A DNA stretch of 6,999 nt from Deltaproteobacteria bacterium. Lineage in GTDB: Bacteria > Desulfobacterota > Desulfobacteria > Desulfobacterales > JAUVVS01. The notes beneath the pieces are model-generated. The model did not search any database and was not told the DNA's origin. It was given only the letters and a program-made list of their open reading frames with translations. This document shows, one piece after another, positions 1 to 6,277 of the stretch (position 1 is the stretch's first letter; every line of letters starts with the position of its first letter). The stretch covers positions 1 through 6,999 of the forward strand of contig JAUVVS010000103.1 of the NCBI GenBank assembly GCA_030604545.1, given 5' to 3'. Made by a program: the position numbers and the translations under genes.

Positions 1-568
1 GATCTACATCTTTGGCAAGTTTTATAAGGTTTTCGCTGAAGTCAGTATCACCTGAATAGACCACCGATATTCCACCAGGGCTGGTTATTTTATAAGCGAT
101 ACTTTCTTCGTTATGCTCAACAGGAACCGATTCTACTGTAAAATCATCAAACCTGCGGGTGTCATAAGAATTGTTATCAAGCTCGACGATATTTAAAAGA
201 CCCGGTTTCAACTAGATCCATTGGCCATAGACCGATTTTAACTTTTCATAAAGTGACGTAATTCCCGTTCCGCCAACAATTACAAGAGGGGTTTGTCGTT
301 GATTTTCATCAGAATATTTGGTGGCAAATATAAATGGAGCCAGCTCACCTGTATGATCCGGATGAAAATGACTGTAAAATATATAAGAGATATCGAATAT
401 CTTTGTTTCGGTTTCAAGAAGCCTATGCATAGTACCAGGACCGGAGTCAAACAGCAGATTTACTCCGGCTATTGTCATTAGAACAGAACAAGAACTGCGC
501 TTAAGGGATGGCACACAAGTTCCTGAACCCACAATGGTTACAACAGTATCACTAGATTTGGTTGTCAT
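1..568 (-). CDS. MBL-fold metallohydrolase (RNase Z-like), 3' partial, with in-frame TAG
   Basis: Metallo-beta-lactamase-fold hydrolase of the RNase Z/arylsulfatase-like branch, a family of Zn-dependent phosphodiesterases and related hydrolases. The N-terminal strand VTIVGSGTCVPS and the DSGPGT turn (residues 41-46) are typical, and the metal motif H67-F-H69-P-D71-H72 is intact. The frame then meets TAG at codon 119 but stays open in the same frame for 70 codons to the window edge. That part carries PVEH (His152) and YSGDT (Asp174), which are the later metal ligands of this fold. The C-terminus lies outside the window. The ATG at 568 sits inside the end of the DHH gene (17-bp overlap), with only an A-rich stretch upstream and no clear Shine-Dalgarno, so translational coupling is likely. 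A product ending at residue 118 would lack two metal ligands and should be inactive. Family assignment is confident; substrate is unknown. Whether the gene is functional depends on how the TAG is read. Confidence 0.85.
212..214 (-). other. In-frame TAG codon inside the MBL-fold gene
   Basis: The minus-strand codon at 214-212 reads TAG, after ...VYGQWI and before LKPGLLNIVEL, with no change of frame on either side. The residues after it match the expected continuation of the fold (PVEH, SGDT), so this is a single-codon interruption and not a frameshift. It could be a recent nonsense mutation (one base away from a GAG, CAG or AAG sense codon), a sequencing error, or an amber codon read as pyrrolysine. 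Against routine readthrough, the clpB gene in this window uses TAG as its ordinary terminator. The DHH gene also ends in TAG but has a TGA directly behind it. Confidence 0.9.
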
Positions 569-1565
569 TTTTTTTTATTTTTGTAACTGTTCTCTTTTCA
601 ATCCTGTTTATAATCCACCTCTGCAATTTTTGATTATCCCTGTAATCGACTATCCCCTTTAAATCTTTAACAGAAATCTCAGCTCGGGCCATGCCTTTAT
701 GACCGCCTGCAGAACCAAGTTTGCAAAAGCTTTGTTTTGCAACATTTCCGGCATTCTTACGAATGCCGTCGTTTCTGAAAACAATTATCAATTTTTTATC
801 ACAAATACCGGAAACAATACTCCAGTTAATGGAATCAACCCTCATGAAAAAATCGGCAATCAGTACACATACATCCGGATTTATCACAGTACCAAGGTGG
901 ATAAATACTCTGGCTTTGCGCCTGCATATATTCTGCAGAGCGCGTTTAAAATATTTTAAAAATTCGATTCGCAGGTCTGCGTGTTCTATCCTCCTTGCGA
1001 GGTGAATATTCGCATGTCTAAATAGAAATTGAAATGTCCGGACATCCTCAATCAAGGTCTGCCCTTCAAAATTGCTGGTATCTGTTTTAATGGCATGAAA
1101 CAGGCCGGTAGCCAGTTTTACAGAAGGCTTTATTTTAGCGGCCCTTAAATATTCCGTCATTATTGTTGCGGTGGCGCCATATGCTGGGCGGATATCGAGA
1201 AAAGGGGCAGAGACTCCTGTATGGGGATGATGATCAATAATGACATCGGGAATAAATTTTACAAATGCTTCATTATGCTCAGGCTGGGAATCGACCATTA
1301 CAATGCGGTTAAAACGGGTTTTATCTATTTCATCTATGTGAATGAGATTAACACCCAAAAGACGAACCATGGCTAAATTATCAGGGCGTTTGATAATATT
1401 GAGATTAGATATTGTAACACTTGCTGTTTTGCGCCAAAGGAGTCTCTTAACGGCCATGGCGCTTGCAATGGCATCAGGGTCAGCATTAATTAGGACCAGA
1501 ACATTATCATCGCGTGAAAACTGATCATAAAAACGACGTAATTTCTCGGAAGCAGAGCGTATCAT
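552..1565 (-). CDS. DHH/DHHA1 family phosphoesterase (NrnA-type nanoRNase/pAp phosphatase)
   Basis: Cytoplasmic Mn-dependent phosphoesterase of the DHH superfamily, 337 aa, about the usual length for NrnA-like proteins. These degrade very short oligonucleotides and/or 3'-phosphoadenosine 5'-phosphate. Visible motifs in order: NADPDAIAS (27-35, Asp29 and Asp31), MVDS (90-93, Asp92), the signature DHH (111-113), GATATI (130-135), TDTSNF (161-166, Asp162), and the DHHA1 substrate-binding motif GGHKGMA (287-293). Motif I has Asn where many relatives have His. The tail is lysine/arginine-rich. The ATG at 1565 is the only ATG before an in-frame stop at 1587-1589, so the start is well fixed although no Shine-Dalgarno is visible. 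It ends with tandem TAG TGA stops and overlaps the downstream MBL gene by 17 bp. Exact substrate (nanoRNA, pAp or cyclic dinucleotide product) cannot be told from sequence alone. Confidence 0.9.
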   Translation of the reverse strand: MIRSASEKLRRFYDQFSRDDNVLVLINADPDAIASAMAVKRLLWRKTASVTISNLNIIKRPDNLAMVRLLGVNLIHIDEIDKTRFNRIVMVDSQPEHNEAFVKFIPDVIIDHHPHTGVSAPFLDIRPAYGATATIMTEYLRAAKIKPSVKLATGLFHAIKTDTSNFEGQTLIEDVRTFQFLFRHANIHLARRIEHADLRIEFLKYFKRALQNICRRKARVFIHLGTVINPDVCVLIADFFMRVDSINWSIVSGICDKKLIIVFRNDGIRKNAGNVAKQSFCKLGSAGGHKGMARAEISVKDLKGIVDYRDNQKLQRWIINRIEKRTVTKIKKNDNQI

Positions 1566-1580
1566 ATAGAGTATATTTTT

Positions 1581-1616
1581 TAAGTTTTAGGTGTTAAGTT
1601 TTAGGTGTTAAGTTTT
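1581..1616. repeat. 14-bp tandem direct repeat (about 2.6 units)
   Basis: The unit TAAGTTTTAGGTGT occurs exactly at 1581-1594 and 1595-1608 and restarts as TAAGTTTT at 1609-1616. It lies just upstream of the DHH gene start, beginning about 16 bp before the ATG, so it probably falls in that gene's leader or promoter. Its function is unknown. Confidence 0.85.
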
Positions 1617-1660
1617 TCTTTTCCTGTAATAACAAAAACTTAAAACTTAAATCCTAAAAC
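1598..1660. repeat. Imperfect AT-rich inverted repeat overlapping the tandem repeat
   Basis: The arms 1598-1616 and 1642-1660 are complementary at 17 of 19 positions, with a loop of about 25 nt. The left arm is made from the tandem 14-bp units. The stem is AT-rich and lacks a GC-rich base followed by a U tract, so it does not look like a classical intrinsic terminator. It may belong to the same composite intergenic element as the palindrome next to it. Confidence 0.65.
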
Positions 1661-1664
1661 ATCC

Positions 1665-1690
1665 GTAAAAGTCATTTTTTGGCTTTTTAC
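1665..1690. repeat. Dispersed palindrome, copy 1 (diverged)
   Basis: GTAAAAGTCA at 1665-1674 pairs with GGCTTTTTAC at 1681-1690, with one bulged T and one G-T pair, around a T-rich loop. Copy 2 at 5091-5118 has the same core and is a perfect palindrome. Both are flanked on the left by CG or CCG and on the right by ACAAA. Together they point to a dispersed intergenic repeat family. Confidence 0.65.
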
Positions 1691-1805
1691 AAATTCATCA
1701 TAATTATTATGATAAAAGATATTTTACAATAAAATTTTCAGGTTTCAATAATTTCTGTCATTTTAATGGCGTTTTACCCGAATAAAAATTATTTTTGCGT
1801 GAGCC

Positions 1806-4388
1806 CTAAGTCGTATTAAAAACAATACGATCTCCTTCCACATCGGCTTTAATATTTGTTCCTTCCTTAATTTTTCCCTCGAGTATTTCCATGGCTAATG
1901 GGTTTTCTATATACTTTTGAATGGCACGTTTTAGAGGACGTGCGCCAAAATTAGCATCATATCCCTTTTCGGCCAGCAATGACTTTATGCTCTCTGAAAG
2001 GGAAAGGTCAATTTTGTTTTCAGCAAGCCTTTCAGCAAGCCTTTTTATCTGAATCTCAACAATATCAACTATTTGTTCAGGAGTAAGGTTGTGAAAGATA
2101 ATGGTTTCGTCAATCCTGTTTAAAAATTCCGGCTTGAAATTTGCCCGGAGCGCTTCCGTCACTCTTGCTTTCATTTCATCACGGTCATGTGTCCCCAGTT
2201 CCTGTATCCACTGGCTTCCCACATTGGACGTCATAATGATGATGGTGTTTTTGAAATCGACAGTCCTTCCATGACCATCAGTCATGCGCCCGTCATCCAA
2301 TATCTGAAGAAGAACATTGAAAACTTCAGGATGAGCTTTTTCAATTTCGTCGAAGAGCACAACAGAATATGGTCGCCTCCGTATAGCCTCTGTAAGATAC
2401 CCCCCTTCCTCGTAACCAACATATCCGGGAGGTGCTCCAATGAGTCTTGAAACAGCATGCTTTTCCATATATTCCGACATATCAATTCTTACAATTGACT
2501 GGTCACTGTCAAAGAGAAATTCAGCCAGAGCTTTGGCAAGTTCGGTTTTTCCGACACCTGTCGGGCCCATGAAGATGAATGATCCTATGGGTCGGTTTGG
2601 GTCCTGCAAGCCGGAACGTGCACGGCGAACTGCATTTGAGACGGCTAATATTGACTCATGCTGTCCGATTACCCTTTGACCGAGGTGATCTTCCATATGT
2701 ACCAGTTTTTCCCTTTCACCTTCGAGCATCTTGCTCACAGGAATTCCGGTCCAACTTGATATAACTTCGGCAATATCTTGATCATCAACTTCCTCCTTGA
2801 GCATTTTACGATCCTTTTGAAGCTGGTAAAGATTTCTATTGGTCTCGTCCATGCGTGCTTTAAGATCTGCTGCTTTTCCGTATCTGATTTCAGCAACCCT
2901 TGCCAGATCTCCTTCCCTTTCAGCCTGCTGTTCTTCAATACCCAGTTGCTCATGCTCTTCTTTAATTTTTCTTATGGTCTGGATCAGATCTTTTTCATTT
3001 TGCCAGTGAGCCTTCATTCCCAAGATTTCCTCTTTCATGGCTCCCAGTTCCGTTTCAAGTTTTGAAAGGCGTTCTTTTGATGCCTGATCAGATTCCTTCT
3101 TCAAGGCTTCACGTTCGATTTTCGCCTGGGTTATCTTGCGCTGAATTTCATCGATTTCCACAGGCATACTATCAATTTCGATCCTGATCTTGGAAGCACA
3201 TTCATCGATGAGATCGATTGCCTTGTCAGGAAGGAATCGGTCAGCAATATACCGGTTGGAAAGGGTAGCTGCCGCAACGATTGCTGAATCCCTAATTCTT
3301 ACACCGTGGTGAACTTCGTATTTCTCTTTAAGTCCTCTAAGGATAGAAATAGTATCCTCTACATTAGGTTCAAGCACCATTACCGGTTGAAATCGCCTTT
3401 CAAGAGCGGCATCTTTTTCAATGTATTTTCGATATTCGTTTAGGGTTGTAGCACCAACGCACCGGAGTGTGCCTTTTGCAAGGGCCGGTTTTAACATATT
3501 GGATGCATCCATCGCGCCTTCGCTTGCCCCCGCGCCAACCAGAGTATGCAGCTCATCAATAAAAAGGATTACCTCTCCTTCTGCTCTTTCCACCTCTTTT
3601 AAAACCGCTTTTAGGCGATCTTCAAACTCGCCTCTATACTTGGCGCCGGCTATAAGGGCTCCCATATCAAGGGCAACAAGCCGTCTGTTTTTCAGTGTCT
3701 CCGATACATCTCCCTCAACAACTCTTTGGGCAAGACCTTCGACAATTGCAGTCTTTCCAACGCCTGGTTCACCGATGAGTACAGGGTTATTTTTTGTTCT
3801 TCTTGAAAGAACCTGAACAATGCGTCTTATTTCATCATCACGACCGATAACAGGGTCGAGTTTACCCAAGCGGGCAAGATCGGTCAGATCCCTACTAAAC
3901 TTGTCAAGTGCTTGATATTTTTCTTCGGGATTAGGGTCTGTTATGCTTTCAGATCCTCTGATTTCCATTAGTACTTTTAAAATAGATTCCCTGGTTATTC
4001 CATTACGATTGAGAATCTTTGCAGCTTCAGCATTTTTTTCATCTGAAATTGCCAAAAGGATATGTTCTATACTTACATATTGATCCTTCATTTTGGCGGC
4101 TTCGGCAAAGGCCGCAACAAGGATACCCTTGGTCATTTGAGAAATATAAACATCTCCTATTGAGCTTATTTTTGGTAATTTATCAATAGCTTGTGTCAAC
4201 TCATTGGCAATGTCGTCAGGAGAAACACCAAGCTTATGGAACATGGCTCTGGCAATCCCCTCTTTTTCATCCAGCATAGCGGAAAGCAGATGTTCCGGTT
4301 CAATCTGCTGGTTACCACTCTGTGATGCCAGGGATTGGGCATTTTGAATAAGTTCCTGTGATTTTATTGTAAATTTATCGAATCTCAT
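1806..4388 (-). CDS. clpB: ATP-dependent chaperone ClpB (Hsp100 disaggregase)
   Basis: Cytoplasmic AAA+ hexameric disaggregase that works with DnaK/DnaJ/GrpE to pull proteins out of aggregates. Positions count from the upstream Met at 4394. Domains in order: Clp N-terminal repeats (about 5-150); NBD1 with Walker A GEPGVGKT (208-215), pore loop AKYRGE (251-256), Walker B ILFIDE (276-281) and Arg pair ERR (332-334); coiled-coil middle domain (about 405-535), which marks ClpB rather than ClpA or ClpC; NBD2 with Walker A GPTGVGKT (610-617), pore GYVG (657-660), Walker B VVLFDE (678-683), NRID (759-762) and sensor-2 GARPLKR (817-823). Length is normal (E. coli ClpB is 857 aa). I place the start at 4388 (860 aa), because AAGGAG is six bases from that ATG and abuts the upstream one at 4394. 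The stop is TAG. No CIRCE element or clear heat-shock sigma promoter is visible upstream. No lesion seen. Confidence 0.98.
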   Translation of the reverse strand: MRFDKFTIKSQELIQNAQSLASQSGNQQIEPEHLLSAMLDEKEGIARAMFHKLGVSPDDIANELTQAIDKLPKISSIGDVYISQMTKGILVAAFAEAAKMKDQYVSIEHILLAISDEKNAEAAKILNRNGITRESILKVLMEIRGSESITDPNPEEKYQALDKFSRDLTDLARLGKLDPVIGRDDEIRRIVQVLSRRTKNNPVLIGEPGVGKTAIVEGLAQRVVEGDVSETLKNRRLVALDMGALIAGAKYRGEFEDRLKAVLKEVERAEGEVILFIDELHTLVGAGASEGAMDASNMLKPALAKGTLRCVGATTLNEYRKYIEKDAALERRFQPVMVLEPNVEDTISILRGLKEKYEVHHGVRIRDSAIVAAATLSNRYIADRFLPDKAIDLIDECASKIRIEIDSMPVEIDEIQRKITQAKIEREALKKESDQASKERLSKLETELGAMKEEILGMKAHWQNEKDLIQTIRKIKEEHEQLGIEEQQAEREGDLARVAEIRYGKAADLKARMDETNRNLYQLQKDRKMLKEEVDDQDIAEVISSWTGIPVSKMLEGEREKLVHMEDHLGQRVIGQHESILAVSNAVRRARSGLQDPNRPIGSFIFMGPTGVGKTELAKALAEFLFDSDQSIVRIDMSEYMEKHAVSRLIGAPPGYVGYEEGGYLTEAIRRRPYSVVLFDEIEKAHPEVFNVLLQILDDGRMTDGHGRTVDFKNTIIIMTSNVGSQWIQELGTHDRDEMKARVTEALRANFKPEFLNRIDETIIFHNLTPEQIVDIVEIQIKRLAERLAENKIDLSLSESIKSLLAEKGYDANFGARPLKRAIQKYIENPLAMEILEGKIKEGTNIKADVEGDRIVFNTT

Positions 4389-4394
4389 AAGCAT

Positions 4395-4400
4395 CTCCTT
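4395..4400 (-). promoter_or_regulatory. clpB ribosome binding site that decides the start
   Basis: The minus strand reads AAGGAG at 4400-4395, directly followed by ATG CTT ATG. The first ATG (4394) has zero spacing from the site and the second (4388) has six bases. The second is therefore the likely start, trimming two residues from the longest frame. Confidence 0.8.
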
Positions 4401-4505
4401 GTAATTTTATTAAATATTCAGCGCAAAAAATAATCATTCTTAAATCAAAAACAAGGAAATGATCAGCGGAAAAGAATCGAAGGGGACGTGGATTTATAGA
4501 ACTTA

Positions 4506-5042
4506 TTAAATAGGTTTTGAATAACCACCTCCTAAAACAGCAAACAAAATCATAAGGATTATTGCTTGAATGACCCAGCCAATGATGCAGACACCTATAG
4601 CACGTAGTGTGCTCTGATAATCAAGAGCTTGCCTTACAGCAATAACCATAGCTATTAACATCCAAATTGAAGTGATTAAAAAAATGATTCCGGTTAATCC
4701 AGGTATGATAGCCAATACTCTAATTAACCCTGGAGAGCTTGAAAATCCGATGGTTCGCAATAGTTCACCATGATCAGCTTTGGTCTGCGGCTCAGGAAGG
4801 ATTTTAGCTCCGACAAAATATGTAATATAGGCCCAAACATACCAAGCAATGAGAGCTGTGACCGCCCCGATAATGATTCCCTTTGCTCCTATTGTTCCTA
4901 TGCTTCCTATTCCGGCTGCTATACTGGAAAGAACAACAACTCCCATGGCTTGACCCATTGCTCCTTTATCAGCCTCAACCTCTTCATATAGGTTAACATC
5001 GAGCTTGGCAGCACGAACAATGCGATTTATATAGCTTTGCAT
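4506..5042 (-). CDS. Yip1-family integral membrane protein
   Basis: A 178-aa hydrophobic protein whose layout resembles the Yip1 domain family: a short polar N-terminus (MQSYINRIVRAAKLD), then clustered membrane segments. Likely segments are about 31-50, 55-78, 104-136 (probably two helices) and 146-171. The stretch RAIGVCIIGWVIQAIIL near the C-terminus is the kind of sequence seen in bacterial Yip1-domain proteins. It has no catalytic motif I recognise, and bacterial members have no settled function. It probably sits in the inner membrane. The ATG at 5042 has an excellent AGGAGG (5053-5048) five bases upstream. It lies 117 bp upstream of clpB in the same orientation, with no obvious terminator between them, so co-transcription is possible but not shown. 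It ends in TAA. Confidence 0.75.
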   Translation of the reverse strand: MQSYINRIVRAAKLDVNLYEEVEADKGAMGQAMGVVVLSSIAAGIGSIGTIGAKGIIIGAVTALIAWYVWAYITYFVGAKILPEPQTKADHGELLRTIGFSSSPGLIRVLAIIPGLTGIIFLITSIWMLIAMVIAVRQALDYQSTLRAIGVCIIGWVIQAIILMILFAVLGGGYSKPI

Positions 5043-5090
5043 TTAAACCTCCTACAGTGAAAGAATATAACTATTAATTATGATAGCTTC

Positions 5091-5118
5091 GTAAAAAGTC
5101 AAAAAAATGACTTTTTAC
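5091..5118. repeat. Dispersed palindrome, copy 2 (perfect)
   Basis: GTAAAAAGTCA at 5091-5101 and TGACTTTTTAC at 5108-5118 form a perfect 11-bp inverted repeat around a six-A loop. It sits 49 bp upstream of the Yip1-family ATG, in the 297-bp gap after the DDAH gene. An AAGTTTTAAG stretch directly to its right echoes the AAGTTTTAGG units beside copy 1. The minus strand of the palindrome contains TTGACT, which could act as a -35 element, but I see no well-spaced -10. Apart from this repeat and a weak terminator candidate, I see nothing in the 5043-5339 gap. Confidence 0.8.
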
Positions 5119-5280
5119 AAAAGTTTTAAGTATTATACGATCCAAAAGTAGTCTTATAAAACGGCATTAATTATTGATTTGCCTTATGTTCATCCGGTTT
5201 TATTACAAATTCATAGCAGATTTCAAAACATAATCGCAACAATATCAAATATTAGTATCGAATGTCAAATTCTGAAAAAC

Positions 5281-5299
5281 AAAAAACACCAAAAAGGCG
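5281..5299 (-). terminator. Possible weak intrinsic terminator after the DDAH gene
   Basis: About 40 nt after the DDAH stop, the minus strand reads CGCC, five T, GGTG, then six T. This is a four-pair stem, one pair being G-T, followed by a T tract. The stem is very short, so this is only a candidate. Confidence 0.3.
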
Positions 5300-5339
5300 G
5301 GTTTGATAATGGATTAAACTTGTTTCACTTAAGATTGTG

Positions 5340-6104
5340 TCAAAAACGTAGTGAAAGGCAGCTTAGGCCGCCATCCATTTTAATGACCTCACTTATGTCC
5401 AATTCAATGACCGGCGTTCCAAATGACTCAAGCTTTTTCTTCGTTTTGGGGAAACCTTTTGGAGTCAGCAAGTTATCATTAATTAATAATGTGTTTGCTG
5501 CAGGCTTCTCGTCCTTTTCTATCAATATTTTATTGTATTCATTGAACTCAGGCCTGCTTGCATATTCTTCAAACATCAAAAGTGTATCTTGGCCGATGTA
5601 GTTTACTCCGCTTTTCAAGTGAAGAGCCTTTATTACCGGTAAAGTGGACCAGGTGAAACCCTGTCGTCCGGCTGCCTCTCCTAGCTGGAGGGCACCTTCT
5701 TTATTGGTGCGCTTTGAAAGGCCGATGAAAAAGTGTTTTTCAACCAACATTACATCACCGCCGTCCAACAATCCTGGCTCACGGATAAACTCAAGCTCTC
5801 TGAACTTTTTTAATGTTGGGGCTGTTTTTTCTGTCTCACCGAGACGGGAATCATCTCCGGGGCGGGTCACCATTGCTGTTTGGGCCAACATTACCGCCGT
5901 ATCCTCAATAAAGTAAGAATCCGGAAAATCCGGCTCAGGGTCCAAAACCACCATCTCCAAACCCAAAGAACTGAGGGTTTCAACGTAAGTCTTATGCTGT
6001 TTACATATCAATTCATAGTCAGGCTTTTGCTCCCAGCTTACACTGGTCACGCCGGCAGCAAAATTAATGTTGGGTTTTCTTACTATTGCCTTGATAAAAA
6101 CCAT
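5340..6104 (-). CDS. Dimethylarginine dimethylaminohydrolase (DDAH) family protein
   Basis: Amidinotransferase-superfamily hydrolase. DDAH converts N-omega-methylated arginines to citrulline plus methylamine or dimethylamine in the cytoplasm. The length (254 aa) equals that of the well-studied Pseudomonas aeruginosa enzyme, and catalytic residues fall at the same numbers: His162 (ALHLKSG) and Cys249 (GGLSCLSLRF at the extreme C-terminus). An acidic residue, Asp114 in LDGGDVM, stands where that enzyme has Glu114. PDFPDSYFIEDTAV (58-71) and TRPGDDSR (80-87) are family substrate-binding segments. The start at 6104 is supported by GAGGT six bases upstream and by the family-typical N-terminus. The stop is TGA. 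A sigma-70-like promoter lies just upstream. Because the superfamily also contains arginine deiminases and agmatine-type enzymes, the substrate is inferred from length and motif layout, not proven. The neighbours give no pathway clue. Confidence 0.88.
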   Translation of the reverse strand: MVFIKAIVRKPNINFAAGVTSVSWEQKPDYELICKQHKTYVETLSSLGLEMVVLDPEPDFPDSYFIEDTAVMLAQTAMVTRPGDDSRLGETEKTAPTLKKFRELEFIREPGLLDGGDVMLVEKHFFIGLSKRTNKEGALQLGEAAGRQGFTWSTLPVIKALHLKSGVNYIGQDTLLMFEEYASRPEFNEYNKILIEKDEKPAANTLLINDNLLTPKGFPKTKKKLESFGTPVIELDISEVIKMDGGLSCLSLRF

Positions 6105-6146
6105 TTATACACCTCACCACAATAAATTGCAAAACGGCCCTGAGCC

Positions 6147-6175
6147 TATATATAGAAAAAATCTCCAGAGATCAA
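6147..6175 (-). promoter_or_regulatory. Sigma-70-like promoter for the DDAH gene
   Basis: The minus strand has TTGATC (6175-6170), a 17-bp spacer and TATATA (6152-6147), each matching four of six consensus bases. The -10 lies 42 bp upstream of the DDAH ATG, which would give a leader of about 35 nt. This is a motif match only. Confidence 0.45.
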
Positions 6176-6264
6176 GTTAAGCTTTGAAGTAGCTATCTGG
6201 TATAGAGCGGTTTTCTGTTTATTAGCGATTGTAATACACTGCTTCCTATGTTAAGAATATCTGC

Positions 6265-6271
6265 AAGGAGG
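6265..6271 (+). promoter_or_regulatory. Ribosome binding site of the AMP-forming ligase gene
   Basis: AAGGAGG is followed by ATG ATT ATG. The ATG at 6272 touches the site, while the ATG at 6278 is six bases away and is the likely start. This is the same decoy arrangement as at clpB. Confidence 0.8.
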
Positions 6272-6277
6272 ATGATT

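Noticed and set aside
1..211. A frameshift as the cause of the short MBL-fold frame
   Set aside because: Codon-by-codon reading shows the downstream part in exactly the same frame after the TAG, so no indel is needed.
1581..1660. A CRISPR array
   Set aside because: The 14-bp units are directly adjacent with no spacers, and there are fewer than three of them.
1741..1805. Intrinsic terminator after clpB
   Set aside because: Only AT-rich sequence without a GC-rich stem followed by a T tract was found.
3421..3816. Open frame of 131 codons on the plus strand
   Set aside because: It lies wholly antisense to the conserved NBD1 of ClpB, has low-complexity Ser/Ala/Arg-rich composition and resembles no family I know.
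4395..4505. Heat-shock control element (CIRCE or sigma-32 promoter) upstream of clpB
   Set aside because: No TTAGCACTC/GAGTGCTAA inverted repeat and no CTTGAA plus CCCCAT pair at suitable spacing. Only weak sigma-70-like hexamers are present.
5179..5601. Open frame of 140 codons on the plus strand
   Set aside because: More than half is antisense to the conserved C-terminal part of the DDAH gene, and it has no recognisable motif or good ribosome site.
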